A stretch of DNA of 64,000 nucleotides from Photorhabdus caribbeanensis. Its GTDB lineage: Bacteria; Pseudomonadota; Gammaproteobacteria; Enterobacterales; Enterobacteriaceae. Location of the stretch: positions 1 through 64,000 of the forward strand of contig NZ_RCWB01000001.1 in the NCBI RefSeq assembly GCF_018448885.1, given 5' to 3'. A program made the position numbers and the translations under genes. Shown one piece after another: positions 53,511 to 62,674 of this stretch (position 1 is the stretch's first letter; every line of letters begins with the position of its first letter). The notes under the pieces are model-generated. The model saw nothing but the letters and a program-made list of their open reading frames with translations, was not told the origin of the DNA and ran no database searches.

Positions 53511-54497
53511 ATGTTTCAGTTTGATATTACTATCATTATCCCTGTATTTAATAGTGAAAACTATATAGCCTATTTGTTGGATTCAATATCTGCGCAAGAG
53601 AATATTAATTTTGAGGTTATCATTATTAATGATGGCTCAACGGATAATAGTTTAGAAGTCATTAATGAATATAAAAAAAGAGATAATAGAATACGGATCT
53701 TTAATCAAGAAAACCGTGGTGTTTCAGTAGCTAGAAATCATGGCATAAAATATGCGAGAGGAGAGTGGGTTTTATTTATTGATAGTGACGATTGGCTGAA
53801 ACCGAAAATATTAAGAAAGTGGCTTGATCAAGCTATTGCACAGAAATTAGATATGTTAATTGGCAATGGAGTTAGCTTTACAGAAGATCCATTCTCACAA
53901 GAGAATAGAAGAATAACACGTAGACAACCTTATGGCAGGGTATTAACGGGTAAAGAGTGGATAGAATATTGTGTTGGATGTAGAGAATGGCCACATTTTG
54001 TTTGGTTACAACTGATTAAAAAAGAGCTGATTATAAATAGCCAGCTAAGTTTTAGAGAAAATACCCTTCATGAAGATATCTTATGGACCATTAATTTGTC
54101 ACTTGTCGCGAATCGAATTGGCTTTTGTGAGGAGTTATTGTATTGTTATCGACATAATTTGGAATCAATAACTCGCTCAAGAGAAACTAAAAAATTATAT
54201 CATCGGGCTGATAGCTATATTACTGTAGTTGATTCAATTATTAACATCTCAAAAGGGATTAAAGGTGACAAGTCGTTAAGAAGATCACTTAGTCGTCATG
54301 CAATACGAGAAGTTGGCAGTTTTTTTATTTTGTATAGAAAAAGGATACAAGATCCTGCCTTAAAAAAATTACTTGCGAAACGTTTTATTGAAAAAATTGC
54401 TTTGAGAGATTTATTACCAGGTGTACATAATTATCATGAATTATGGTTTATTATACGTTGTAATCTAATCTTAGTATTAAGGAGATTTATGAGCTAA
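53511..54497 (+). CDS. Family 2 glycosyltransferase (GT-A fold)
   Basis: 328 residues. The N-terminal GT2 domain shows ITIIIPVFNSENYI, IIINDGSTDNS, NRGVSVARNHGIKYARGEW and the metal-binding DSDD (FIDSDDWL). A C-terminal basic, hydrophobic region may associate with the membrane. Transfers a sugar in lipopolysaccharide or exopolysaccharide synthesis; acceptor unknown. Alone here, 3 kb from wza-wzb-wzc, with no wzx/wzy or other transferases beside it. Confidence 0.92.
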   Translation: MFQFDITIIIPVFNSENYIAYLLDSISAQENINFEVIIINDGSTDNSLEVINEYKKRDNRIRIFNQENRGVSVARNHGIKYARGEWVLFIDSDDWLKPKILRKWLDQAIAQKLDMLIGNGVSFTEDPFSQENRRITRRQPYGRVLTGKEWIEYCVGCREWPHFVWLQLIKKELIINSQLSFRENTLHEDILWTINLSLVANRIGFCEELLYCYRHNLESITRSRETKKLYHRADSYITVVDSIINISKGIKGDKSLRRSLSRHAIREVGSFFILYRKRIQDPALKKLLAKRFIEKIALRDLLPGVHNYHELWFIIRCNLILVLRRFMS

Positions 54498-55145
54498 TGG
54501 CTATTATACGCTAGATGCTCTATTTCTTAATTATTTTCACCTGATTACTTTGTCCTTTGACAATCTATTGGACAAGTAATCCAACATTTAAGTTGGCGGT
54601 GAAGATTAAAATATTTTCGAGATAATTTTTTTTGAGTAACAAAAATATCCCTGCGAACATTCATTTTTCCGGATTAAATGATCGAGAATTTCAGTATAAA
54701 TCATAAGGATATTTGAGCAACTTGATAGGAGCAACGTTATTTATATTAGAAGGGGGAGGAGTGATTTGGCCTTGATTTAGCATTTATTTTGTTTTTAAAT
54801 GAATCAATAGTAATAAAGTCACTATAACAAGACAACAATACATTTCAGAGTTTAAGTGCATGGTGATCATGTTTGATACTTGAAAGCAGCAAGCTCAAGA
54901 CGAAGTAATAACATCTTGCTTTTAGTTGAGGGATGGATTATTAGGAAATTAAAAAATAAATAGAATATGGTTTCTTGTAGAATAATAGCTAACAGGAAGA
55001 GTGTTATTTAATTGGAATAGTTAATGCCTTAATAAATTATATATCTATTAATTATTATTACTCCCTCGAACATAATGATATACAGCCAGAGTTTGTTGAT
55101 GAGTTCGGTATTATACTAAATGTAAGTAATCACCTTATAAAATTT

Positions 55146-55168
55146 AAGGCTGCGCTATGTGTAGCCTT
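55146..55168 (+). terminator. intrinsic terminator upstream of the lysis cassette
   Basis: Nine-pair stem AAGGCTGCG/TGTGTAGCCTT (two G-U pairs) followed by TTTTCTT. It would insulate the cassette from readthrough, or act as an attenuator if transcription starts upstream of it. Confidence 0.7.
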
Positions 55169-55236
55169 TTCTTATTCTACTGATTTCGCAGTATTCCTAT
55201 TAACTCAAATTTAAGGCTACACGGCAGCCTATGGAT

Positions 55237-55255
55237 TCCCATTATATGAATGGGA
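55237..55255 (+). promoter_or_regulatory. hairpin covering the holin ribosome-binding site
   Basis: TCCCATT (55237-55243) pairs perfectly with AATGGGA (55249-55255) across a five-base loop. The right arm includes the GGGA of the Shine-Dalgarno sequence GGGAG, which lies 6 nt before the holin ATG at 55263. The structure would hold down holin translation. Prediction from pairing only. Confidence 0.6.
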
Positions 55256-55262
55256 GTAAAGG

Positions 55263-55589
55263 ATGAAATACATGGATAAACAGCCTGACATCTGGATGCA
55301 GCTATGGGTATGGCTGCTGTCAGTCAAAGAACAAGGTATAGGAGCGGCACTGGCTGCCGCAATGGCTTATCTCAGAGGTCGATATAACGGCGGTAAATTT
55401 TGGACGTCAATTATGGATTCTATTATGTGTGCCATGATTGCCTGGTTTATCCGTGATGTGTTGAATTTTTTTGGTATGAGCACGGATTTGGCTTACATCG
55501 GCAGTGTCATTATTGGTTATCTGGGAACTGACTATTTTGGTCAGATCTTAAGAAAAGTTGTTAATAACAAAACAGGTAATAAACAGTAG
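55263..55589 (+). CDS. Phage-type holin (lambda holin family, class II-like)
   Basis: 108 residues, with three hydrophobic stretches (LWVWLLSVKEQGIGAALAAAMAYL, IMDSIMCAMIAWFIRDVLNFF, LAYIGSVIIGYLGTDYF) and a basic C-terminus (RKVVNNKTGNKQ). Typical of lambda-like phage holins (phage_holin family). Makes membrane lesions that let endolysin reach the wall. A second ATG at 55275 could give a shorter form, as in dual-start holins. First gene of a compact lysis cassette with no other phage genes. Confidence 0.85.
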   Translation: MKYMDKQPDIWMQLWVWLLSVKEQGIGAALAAAMAYLRGRYNGGKFWTSIMDSIMCAMIAWFIRDVLNFFGMSTDLAYIGSVIIGYLGTDYFGQILRKVVNNKTGNKQ

Positions 55590-55598
55590 GAGTGAATT

Positions 55599-56000
55599 AT
55601 GAGTAGAGGCATTCGAAACAATAACCCTGGCAACATTCGTTGGGGTGATGATTGGCAAGGTTTAGTGCCGGAATCACAACGTACTGACAAATCTTTCTGT
55701 CAGTTTGTCAGCCCTGAATATGGTATTCGGGCAATGATTAAAATTTTACATAATTACAATCGGAAATATGGCCTTAAGACCATAAAAGGTATCATTTCAC
55801 GATGGGCCCCCCATAATGAAAATAATACTGGTGCTTATATTAACCACGTATGCAAAGACACGGAAGTGACGGGTGATCAGGTTGTTGATGTATTTAATAA
55901 AGAATTTATGACAAAGCTTATTAAGTCCGTTATTACCATGGAAAATGGTAGTCAGCCTTATAGCAATGCGGTCATTGATAAAGCTTTTTCACTTTTGTAG
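55599..56000 (+). CDS. Phage endolysin-like protein (structural protein P5/muramidase-like)
   Basis: 133 residues, begins MSRGIRNNNPGNIRWGDDWQG; the RNNNPGNIR motif with EYGIRAM marks a family of phage and tailocin cell-wall hydrolases. No signal peptide, so it needs the holin to reach the periplasm. Lies 9 bp after holin and 9 bp before the spanin gene. Catalytic residue not assigned. Confidence 0.8.
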   Translation: MSRGIRNNNPGNIRWGDDWQGLVPESQRTDKSFCQFVSPEYGIRAMIKILHNYNRKYGLKTIKGIISRWAPHNENNTGAYINHVCKDTEVTGDQVVDVFNKEFMTKLIKSVITMENGSQPYSNAVIDKAFSLL

Positions 56001-56009
56001 AGCGCTATT

Positions 56010-56459
56010 ATGAAGTTTAACTCTCATGGTTATACTGTTATTGCACTAGCGCTTGTCTCGCTGGTGGCTTACCACTATTACGGTAAGTATACCAAACAGC
56101 TTGATACGACAGTTAAGCTACAGAGTGAGTTGCTGGAGCAGCAGAATGAAATCGTTAATCAGCAGGAGAGGATAAGGCTCCTGTCTGAACTGGATAATCA
56201 GCATACAAAGGAACTTGCTCATGCGAAATCTGAAATTGATGTGCTTCGCAACGATGTTGCCGCTGGTCATCGCCGGTTGCGCATCGCGGCCACCTGTAAT
56301 CAAAGCGAAACCGGCTCCTCCGGCAGCGTGGGCCATGCAGCCCCCCCACGACTTAACCCAGCAGCTGAACAAGATTATTTCGATCTCCGAAGAATGATTG
56401 TTGAGAACGAACAGCAAACAAAATACTTGCAAGAATATATCAAAACTCAGTGTCAATAG
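56010..56459 (+). CDS. Inner-membrane spanin Rz
   Basis: 149 residues. N-terminal membrane anchor (YTVIALALVSLVAYHYYGKY), then a long periplasmic coiled coil (LQSELLEQQNEIVNQQERIRLLSEL...) and C-terminal AAEQDYFDLRRMIVENEQQTKYLQEYI typical of lambda Rz. Fuses inner and outer membranes at the last step of lysis. Encloses Rz1 in the +1 frame. It carries a CCCCCCC run at 56341-56347 inside the overlap. Confidence 0.92.
   Translation: MKFNSHGYTVIALALVSLVAYHYYGKYTKQLDTTVKLQSELLEQQNEIVNQQERIRLLSELDNQHTKELAHAKSEIDVLRNDVAAGHRRLRIAATCNQSETGSSGSVGHAAPPRLNPAAEQDYFDLRRMIVENEQQTKYLQEYIKTQCQ
56221..56397 (+). CDS. Outer-membrane spanin lipoprotein Rz1 (nested in Rz)
   Basis: 58 residues from ATG 56221, entirely inside Rz in the +1 frame. 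Lipoprotein signal with lipobox VIAGC (Cys20), followed by a proline-rich mature part (RPPVIKAKPAPPAAWAMQPP), the hallmark of Rz1. AAAGGAA lies 8 nt before the start. Partner of Rz. Confidence 0.92.
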   Translation: MRNLKLMCFATMLPLVIAGCASRPPVIKAKPAPPAAWAMQPPHDLTQQLNKIISISEE

Positions 56460-56469
56460 CTGAGTTTTG
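56441..56469 (+). terminator. intrinsic terminator of the lysis cassette
   Basis: Perfect ten-pair stem CAAAACTCAG/CTGAGTTTTG with a nine-base loop. It begins inside the last codons of Rz and ends 10 bp after the stop, and the 3' arm provides a U-run. Confidence 0.75.
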
Positions 56470-56547
56470 ATAATGTTATTGCGTAATATAAAACAACGTA
56501 GGTATGGGTTGGTTATTAGGGCAAGTATGCTTAAAGTCGATTAATAA

Positions 56548-56943
56548 TCAAACAAGGAATACTGTGTTTTGTAACACAACCCGATAACCATCAATATCTT
56601 CGAATGTTTTACCATCAATATCCCAATATGGGTTGTAAGATGGGACTGCAATAAAGCCAGCGTTTTTCATTAATGATATCTGTTCTAACCATTCTGAGCG
56701 GTCTGATATATAGAAGGCCAATAAATTGTCCTGCGTGGGGGATCTTCCTACTGTTGTGCCGCGATGATGGGTAAATTCGAGATGCCAGAGATGGTTTGGA
56801 TGCCCTAGAATAATACCATCAAAGTTTTCATGATCTTCGAATTGCTCTAGGATAATAAATCCTAAACCTTGGCAGTACATTTCAGCTACTTGAGTTAAGT
56901 TGTCAGTTGGTCTGGCGATTCTTAGTATGGTTGATTTTTTCAT
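56548..56943 (-). CDS. VOC-fold (glyoxalase/bleomycin-resistance-like) protein
   Basis: 131 residues, one pair of beta-alpha-beta-beta-beta modules: ILRIARPTDNLTQVAEMYCQGLGF, ...GHPNHLWHLEFTHH, LLAFYISDRSEWLEQISLMKNAGF, and the terminal FEDIDGYRVVLQNT. Resembles YycE-type small VOC proteins. Metal ligand positions (His, Glu) suggest an enzyme or binding role, but substrate is unknown. Convergent with the lysis cassette. Confidence 0.85.
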   Translation of the reverse strand: MKKSTILRIARPTDNLTQVAEMYCQGLGFIILEQFEDHENFDGIILGHPNHLWHLEFTHHRGTTVGRSPTQDNLLAFYISDRSEWLEQISLMKNAGFIAVPSYNPYWDIDGKTFEDIDGYRVVLQNTVFLV

Positions 56944-57613
56944 GGTAATCCCAGTTGATAAAGTTTTTGTGGAATATGCCCAATTCTCAGATCTTCTATT
57001 GCTATATAAAACAATCGATAATGGTAGTTGATAAACGAGAAAAGTACAAAGTGGTGATCTCCAAAATTAAAACAATCTAAAAATATACGATATTGCCGAG
57101 CTATTATTTATAATGTAACAAAATTTAGGTTTTTATAATTGAAGTTGTTTGATAGGTTGCTTGGCTATTTTTATTTTTTATCATCATTTCAATCACCGAA
57201 GTCGCTTATATAAAAACTGGGTTGATGTAAGCAAATTTGTGTTTTTTTCACAATGCCATCGAGAGTATGTATTCAATTTTGATAAATTCTGATAAATATC
57301 CTTGTTGTTATTTTGGAGGAAAATCTTGCTTTCTGTTTGTAATAATATCTTATAAGATATATTAAATAATAAAATAATTAATAAATTTACTACCTATTAT
57401 TTAATGGTCTGAATTTTTTAAAGCTATTTAGTTGATTTCTATTGCTTTTATCAAGTGATATGACCAGTAGCCTAGTGCCTTGTGTCCTTTAAGCAAAATC
57501 TTTATATTATATTATATTTTATTATATTATAATCTAGTTTTGTTAGGGAGATTATAATTAATACTATTTTCTGTATTCTTTTTTGTTTATTGTTTTTTAA
57601 GGATAAGTTTCTG
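56944..57613. other. gene-free AT-rich stretch upstream of wza
   Basis: No ORF. ACCAGTAGCCT at 57463-57473 shares 7 of 11 positions with the RfaH ops element (GGCGGTAGCGT), too weak to rely on. The right end carries AAGGATAAG, the wza ribosome-binding site. Confidence 0.45.
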
Positions 57614-58759
57614 ATGAATATTAAGGAATTAATTATAGTTCTGGCGTTATCCTGTTCTACGCTATTAGGTGGTTGTACTGTTGTGCCTGGGAGTGGCCTT
57701 ACTGTTTATAATAAAGAAATAATCAATGATGATGATAGTAACTATGATATTAATAATTTGGTAAACGTTTATCCAGTAACACCACTGTTAATTGAAAAGT
57801 TACGAGTGAATTCTGCTATTGCACGTCCTAATCCTGAATTAGATAAAGAGTTACAACAGTATGAATACCGTATTGGTGTGGGGGATGTCATTATGGTTAC
57901 TGTTTGGGATCATCCTGAATTGACGATACCAGCCGGGCAATACCGTAGTGCCAGTGATACGGGCAACTGGGTGCATTCTGATGGAACGATTTTTTATCCC
58001 TATGTTGGTAAGCTTCATGTAAAAGGGAAAACGGTCACTCAGGTGCGTACAATGATTACTGATAAGTTATCGAAGTACATCGAATCACCTCAAGTTGATG
58101 TTAATATTGCTGCTTTCCGTTCACAAAAAGCCTATATAACAGGTGAAGTTGTCAGGTCTGCTCAACAACCTATCACTAACGTTCCTTTAACCATTATTGA
58201 TGCGATCAACCATGCTGGCGGCTTAACCGAAAATGCTGACTGGCGGAGGATCATTTTGACTCATAAGGGAGAAGAAACGATTATTTCTCTTCAAGATTTG
58301 ATGCAGAATGGTGATCTGAAACAAAATCGTCTGCTCTATTCTGGCGATATCTTATATATCCCTCGTAATGATGATTTAAAAGTGTTTGTTATGGGGGAAG
58401 TCAAAAAACAGACGACTCTGCGTATGGATCGTAGTGGAATGACGTTGACTGAAGCATTGGGTAATGCTGAAGGTATAGATCAATTATCAAGTGATGCTAA
58501 TGGCATTTTTGTCATCCGTTCATTGCGCAATGTAACTGATAATAAAGGGAAAATAGCCAATATCTATCAGCTCAATGCTAAAGATGCAACGGCGTTGGTG
58601 TTAGGAACTGAGTTTAATTTGCAGCCTTACGATATTGTCTATGTTACCAGTGCGCCAGTCGTTCGCTGGAACCGGGTTATCAATCAGTTGGTGCCAACGA
58701 TATCAAGCATCAATAGCCTGACTGAAACAACTAAGTGGATTCGTAAGTGGCCGAATTAA
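57614..58759 (+). CDS. wza: Polysaccharide export outer-membrane lipoprotein Wza
   Basis: 381 residues from ATG 57614 ([15 protein letters not shown]...), with AAGGA at the right distance; an earlier open frame is ignored. Lipobox LLGGC (Cys21). Poly_export and SLBB domains: [86 protein letters not shown]-terminal [12 protein letters not shown] region spans the outer membrane. Forms the octameric channel for capsule or exopolysaccharide. Confidence 0.96.
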   Translation: MNIKELIIVLALSCSTLLGGCTVVPGSGLTVYNKEIINDDDSNYDINNLVNVYPVTPLLIEKLRVNSAIARPNPELDKELQQYEYRIGVGDVIMVTVWDHPELTIPAGQYRSASDTGNWVHSDGTIFYPYVGKLHVKGKTVTQVRTMITDKLSKYIESPQVDVNIAAFRSQKAYITGEVVRSAQQPITNVPLTIIDAINHAGGLTENADWRRIILTHKGEETIISLQDLMQNGDLKQNRLLYSGDILYIPRNDDLKVFVMGEVKKQTTLRMDRSGMTLTEALGNAEGIDQLSSDANGIFVIRSLRNVTDNKGKIANIYQLNAKDATALVLGTEFNLQPYDIVYVTSAPVVRWNRVINQLVPTISSINSLTETTKWIRKWPN

Positions 58760-59187
58760 TGTTTAATTCTATTCTGGTTGTTTGTGTGGGTAATATCTGT
58801 CGATCCCCGACAGGAGAGCGTTTATTGCGGCAGATATTTCCTCAGAAAGAGATTTATTCTGCTGGAATATCTGCTTTGGCTGGTAATCCTGCAAATGAAC
58901 TCTCAAGTAGGGTTGCGGCTAAGTATGGATTGTCCTTGGATGGACATACAGCACGTCAACTCACTAGTGAATTATGTCGGCATTCAAGCTTGATTTTAGT
59001 TATGGAAAAAAGACATATTGAGGCTGTAAATAGGATAAATCTAGGAGTCAGAGGGAAAACAATGCTTTTTGGCCATTGGTTAAATAAAATGGCAATACCC
59101 GATCCATATAAGTCTGATATCGAGGTTTATGAATATGTGTATCAGTTATTATTTGAGAGTGCTAATAGTTGGCTGGGGAAATTATAA
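58759..59187 (+). CDS. wzb: Low-molecular-weight protein tyrosine phosphatase Wzb
   Basis: 142 residues, start overlapping the wza stop as TAATG. P-loop CVGNICRS (Cys9, Arg15), the aspartate acid in IPDPYKSD. Dephosphorylates the tyrosine-rich tail of Wzc and keeps polymer assembly cycling. Confidence 0.96.
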   Translation: MFNSILVVCVGNICRSPTGERLLRQIFPQKEIYSAGISALAGNPANELSSRVAAKYGLSLDGHTARQLTSELCRHSSLILVMEKRHIEAVNRINLGVRGKTMLFGHWLNKMAIPDPYKSDIEVYEYVYQLLFESANSWLGKL

Positions 59188-59258
59188 CTTATAAGTATTT
59201 TTGAATTCTGGGTTTTCAATTCTTCATTACTTATCAATAAAGTAATTATAGGCTTTTT

Positions 59259-61406
59259 ATGACTACATCAGATAAATCAAGTCACACTCATACGGATAGT
59301 GATGAAATTGATTTAGGCCGTCTTCTTAGTGCCTTATTCGATTATCGCTGGGTGATTGGTGGAATCACTCTATTGTTCACCGTTATTGGCCTTTGTTATT
59401 CCTTGATTGCGACTCCGATATACAAGGCAAATGCTTTATTGCAGGTTGAAAAGAGAAGTAGTGCATTGCCTTTAATCGGCGACATGGCGGATATGCTTTC
59501 TGGAAGACCGTCAGATACATCGGCAGAATTGGAGTTATTAACTTCCCGAATGATATTGGGAAAGACAGTAAAGGATCTAAATTTGGATGTTCAGGTTACA
59601 GCGGATTATTTTCCTGTGATAGGTAAGGGCATTGCCCGTCTCCGTGGTATGCCAAAGCCAGATATTGTTATTAAACATTTTACAGTATCACCTGAATATA
59701 TGAATAAAGAGATAAAAATATCTGTTGACGATTCAGAAAATTATCGGTTGCTGTTTGATGATCAGATTTTCCGCGGGCAAGTGAACAAAGTATTTGATAC
59801 TGATGGCATAAATTTGCTTATCTCAAATATTTCAGCTTCGCCAGGACAAAGTTTCACGTTGGTTAAACGGGGACAATTGGGGGTTATTCGCGGGTTGCAA
59901 CAAGCTTTGCGGGTAAAAGAAAAAGGTAATAGTACTGGTATTATTTCGCTTGAAATGGAAGGTGATGATCGTGCAAGAATAAAGTCAATACTGGATAGTG
60001 TTGGTAAAAATTACTTGCAACAAAATGTGACAAGAAAGACGGAAGAGGCTGAAAGTAGTCTTAATTTCTTAAAAAATCATTTACCTAAAGTTAAAATTGA
60101 GCTCAATCGTTCTGAGGAGTTGCTTAACCAATATCGTCAAGCGAATGAATCTATCGATTTATCACTTGAAGCAAAATCGGCTCTGGAGACATTGGTCCAA
60201 ATTGAGAAACAGATTAATGAGTTGACTTTCAAAGAAGCTGAATTACAGCAATTGTATACCAAACAACATCCTGCTTATGTTGCGTTGCTTGATAAACGTA
60301 AGACTTTGGTTGATACCAAAAAGGAGCTGAATCAGTCAATTAAACGATTACCTAAAACACAGCAGGAAATTTTACGTTTGACCAGAGATGTTCAAGTTGG
60401 TCAAGAAATTTATGTACAGTTACTCAATAAACAGCAAGAGTTGAATATCTTGAAAGCAGGGACAGTGGGTAATGTACGTATTATTGATGAAGCTATTGTA
60501 GAAAATTCAGCGGTAAAACCGAAGAAGTCACTGATTGTTGGATCTATGATGGTATTGGGGTTTATATTATCTGCTGGATTGATTTGCATACGAGTCATGT
60601 TTCGTAAAGGAATCGAAAGCCCCGAACAATTGGAAGAAATAGGGGTTTCCGTTTATGCCACTATTCCGCTATCTGGGACTCAGATCAAACTTGAGCAACA
60701 ACAGAAAAAGCGAACTCATCGTCATAAATTGCGGTTATTAGCGATTCAAGATCCCACTGATTTAGCGATTGAAGCATTACGTAGCCTTAGAACAACTCTG
60801 CATTTTTCAATGATGGAATCTGCAAACAAAATTATTCTTCTTTCAGGTTCTGCGTCTGAGCTAGGAAAATCTTTTATTTCAGTAAACCTTGCTGCTGTAT
60901 TGGCATTAAGTAATAAACGTGTGCTTTTAATCGATGCAGATATGAGAAGAGGCCGTTTACATAAGGTGTTGGAAAGTCCTCAATCTCAGGGGCTTTCTGA
61001 ATATTTGGCTGGTCAGCATCAGATAAAACAGATCATTACCAGAACTTATCTTACTGAGCTTGATTTTGTTAATCGAGGTGTTATTCCGCCTAATCCGTCG
61101 GAATTGCTTATGCATAACAGGCTTAAAGAATTATTGTCTTGGGCAGAAGAGCATTATGATTATGTCTTGGTAGATACTCCTCCTATTTTGGCTGTAACTG
61201 ATGCCGCGATTATTGGGAGATATGCAGGAACTTCATTGTTGATTGCTCGTTATCATAAAACAAGGGTTAAAGAAGTTAATGTTGCTATTCGCCGGTTTAG
61301 ACAAAATGGCATTCATATTAAAGGCGTATTGTTAAACGCGGTAGAGAAGAAATCTGGTCTCTATTATGATTATGGCGGATGTCATCAATACAGTTACAAG
61401 GAGTGA
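59259..61406 (+). CDS. wzc: Tyrosine autokinase Wzc
   Basis: 715 residues. Wzz-like domain with two transmembrane helices (WVIGGITLLFTVIGLCYSL near 30 and LIVGSMMVLGFILSAGLICI near 430) flanking a periplasmic coiled coil, then a cytoplasmic BY-kinase: Walker A SASELGKSF, A' VLLIDADMRRG, B YDYVLVDTPPI. The C-terminus is a tyrosine cluster (YYDYGGCHQYSYKE). Controls polymer length and export with Wza and Wzb. Followed by a strong terminator, so no further capsule genes belong to this transcript. Confidence 0.97.
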   Translation: MTTSDKSSHTHTDSDEIDLGRLLSALFDYRWVIGGITLLFTVIGLCYSLIATPIYKANALLQVEKRSSALPLIGDMADMLSGRPSDTSAELELLTSRMILGKTVKDLNLDVQVTADYFPVIGKGIARLRGMPKPDIVIKHFTVSPEYMNKEIKISVDDSENYRLLFDDQIFRGQVNKVFDTDGINLLISNISASPGQSFTLVKRGQLGVIRGLQQALRVKEKGNSTGIISLEMEGDDRARIKSILDSVGKNYLQQNVTRKTEEAESSLNFLKNHLPKVKIELNRSEELLNQYRQANESIDLSLEAKSALETLVQIEKQINELTFKEAELQQLYTKQHPAYVALLDKRKTLVDTKKELNQSIKRLPKTQQEILRLTRDVQVGQEIYVQLLNKQQELNILKAGTVGNVRIIDEAIVENSAVKPKKSLIVGSMMVLGFILSAGLICIRVMFRKGIESPEQLEEIGVSVYATIPLSGTQIKLEQQQKKRTHRHKLRLLAIQDPTDLAIEALRSLRTTLHFSMMESANKIILLSGSASELGKSFISVNLAAVLALSNKRVLLIDADMRRGRLHKVLESPQSQGLSEYLAGQHQIKQIITRTYLTELDFVNRGVIPPNPSELLMHNRLKELLSWAEEHYDYVLVDTPPILAVTDAAIIGRYAGTSLLIARYHKTRVKEVNVAIRRFRQNGIHIKGVLLNAVEKKSGLYYDYGGCHQYSYKE

Positions 61407-61414
61407 TCACCTTA

Positions 61415-61439
61415 TTCTCCGGCTTGTGGGGCCGGAGAA
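61415..61439 (+). terminator. intrinsic terminator of wza-wzb-wzc
   Basis: Nine-pair GC-rich stem TTCTCCGGC/GCCGGAGAA with a seven-base loop, followed by ATTTTA, 9 bp after the wzc stop. Confidence 0.88.
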
Positions 61440-61655
61440 ATTTTATCAATGAGCTCTTATTTCCTTTCATATGTTTCTTAATAGTCAGTCAATCCGTTCA
61501 ATTTAAGGGAAAATGGCCCATTTTTCCTTTCATTTTGCAAGCGTAGTTATGGTGAAACCCAGAGACTTTTATTCTGGTGACTTTAATAGCTTTACAGTTG
61601 TAGAATGTCATTATAAGATGCATATGAAATGCAGTTTATGATCAGAGAACCTTCT

Positions 61656-62510
61656 ATGAGCGACCTCATTTGTTACAAACGAATACCAATCTGGCAGAAA
61701 AATACTATTCCTGAAATGTTCACTGAAAGACATAATACTAAAGAGGGGACTTACGCTTGTCTTGAGATTTTTGAAGGTGAAATGGAATTTGTGATTTTCG
61801 ATGGTGATCAGGAAGAAACCTCATATTTTAATGTGCAAAGGCAACCTCCCATTATTCAGCCACAAGTCTGGCATAAAATTAAATGGGTAAGTGATGATAT
61901 TAAATGCCAGCTCTCTTTTTTATGTGAACCACAATATTTGTTTTATAAACAAAATAATTTGTCATTACCTCATTCTGAAATTAGATATCTGGCAGATATT
62001 ATTTCTCCTTGTAAGACATTAGATCTGGGGGCCGGTTCTGGCCGGAATACTTTCTATCTGGCAGAAAGAGGTTATGACGTTACGGCCGTGGATATTAATC
62101 CACAATATATTAACGCAATTAATGCCATTAAAGAAAAACAGCGGATTAAAAATATTTGTACGGCTGTTTATGATATCAATTCTCACAATATCACCGAAAA
62201 ATATGATTTAATTATTTCAACTGTGGTACTGATGTTTCTGCAACGGGAAAAGATCGCCGATATTATCTATAATATGCAAAAACAGACGAATAAAGGTGGT
62301 ATTAATCTGATTGTTTGTCCGGTTGAAACAGATTATGCACCATATTCATTATTGCCATTCAAAAGTTTTCTCATACCAGGTGAATTAGAGAATTATTATT
62401 CTGACTGGGAAATTATTAAGTATAATGAAAACCCCGGTCATCTTCATAAAACAGATGAAAATGGTAATAGAATAAAATTAAATTTCGCTACGCTTATTGC
62501 CAGAAAATGA
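61656..62510 (+). CDS. tehB: Tellurite-resistance methyltransferase TehB (long form)
   Basis: 284 residues from ATG 61656 (MSDLICYKRIPIWQKN), matching long TehB proteins such as that of Haemophilus. N-terminal cupin-like DUF1971 domain (1-85; FNVQRQPPIIQPQVWHKI), then a class I SAM methyltransferase (LDLGAGSGRNTFYLAERGYDVTAVDIN) with a conserved end HKTDENGNRIKLNFATLIARK. Detoxifies tellurite by methylation. No tehA beside it. A longer frame to 61629 is ignored. Confidence 0.93.
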   Translation: MSDLICYKRIPIWQKNTIPEMFTERHNTKEGTYACLEIFEGEMEFVIFDGDQEETSYFNVQRQPPIIQPQVWHKIKWVSDDIKCQLSFLCEPQYLFYKQNNLSLPHSEIRYLADIISPCKTLDLGAGSGRNTFYLAERGYDVTAVDINPQYINAINAIKEKQRIKNICTAVYDINSHNITEKYDLIISTVVLMFLQREKIADIIYNMQKQTNKGGINLIVCPVETDYAPYSLLPFKSFLIPGELENYYSDWEIIKYNENPGHLHKTDENGNRIKLNFATLIARK

Positions 62511-62519
62511 TAAAGCACT

Positions 62520-62646
62520 TATACCCGTCATCTTTCAAGTTGCTTCTTTGTTGGCTGCACTCACTCACCCCAGTCACATAGTTATCTATGCTCCCGGGGA
62601 TTCGCTCCCTTGCCGCCGCGATGCATCTTGAAATCCATAGGGTATA
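62520..62646. repeat. ERIC element, complete (127 bp)
   Basis: Starts TATACCCGTCATCTTTCAAG and ends CATAGGGTATA, with both ERIC cores (CACCCCAGTCAC and CCCGGGGATTCGCTCC). Strongly similar to the copy at 14003-14129. Lies between the convergent tehB and kinase genes. Confidence 0.95.
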
Positions 62647-62674
62647 GATGGATTTTTAACGTTAGGTTAATAGT

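Larger units (their letters stand above)
54498..55262. other. gene-free stretch before the lysis cassette
   Basis: About 765 bp, AT-rich, without a credible ORF. Two hairpins, described separately (55146-55168 and 55237-55255), lie near the right end. The element AAGGCT(A/G)C found in both resembles the stems at 18595 and 21310. Confidence 0.6.

Noticed and set aside
57463..57473. RfaH ops element upstream of wza
   Set aside because: Only 7 of 11 positions match and the surrounding JUMPstart sequence is absent.
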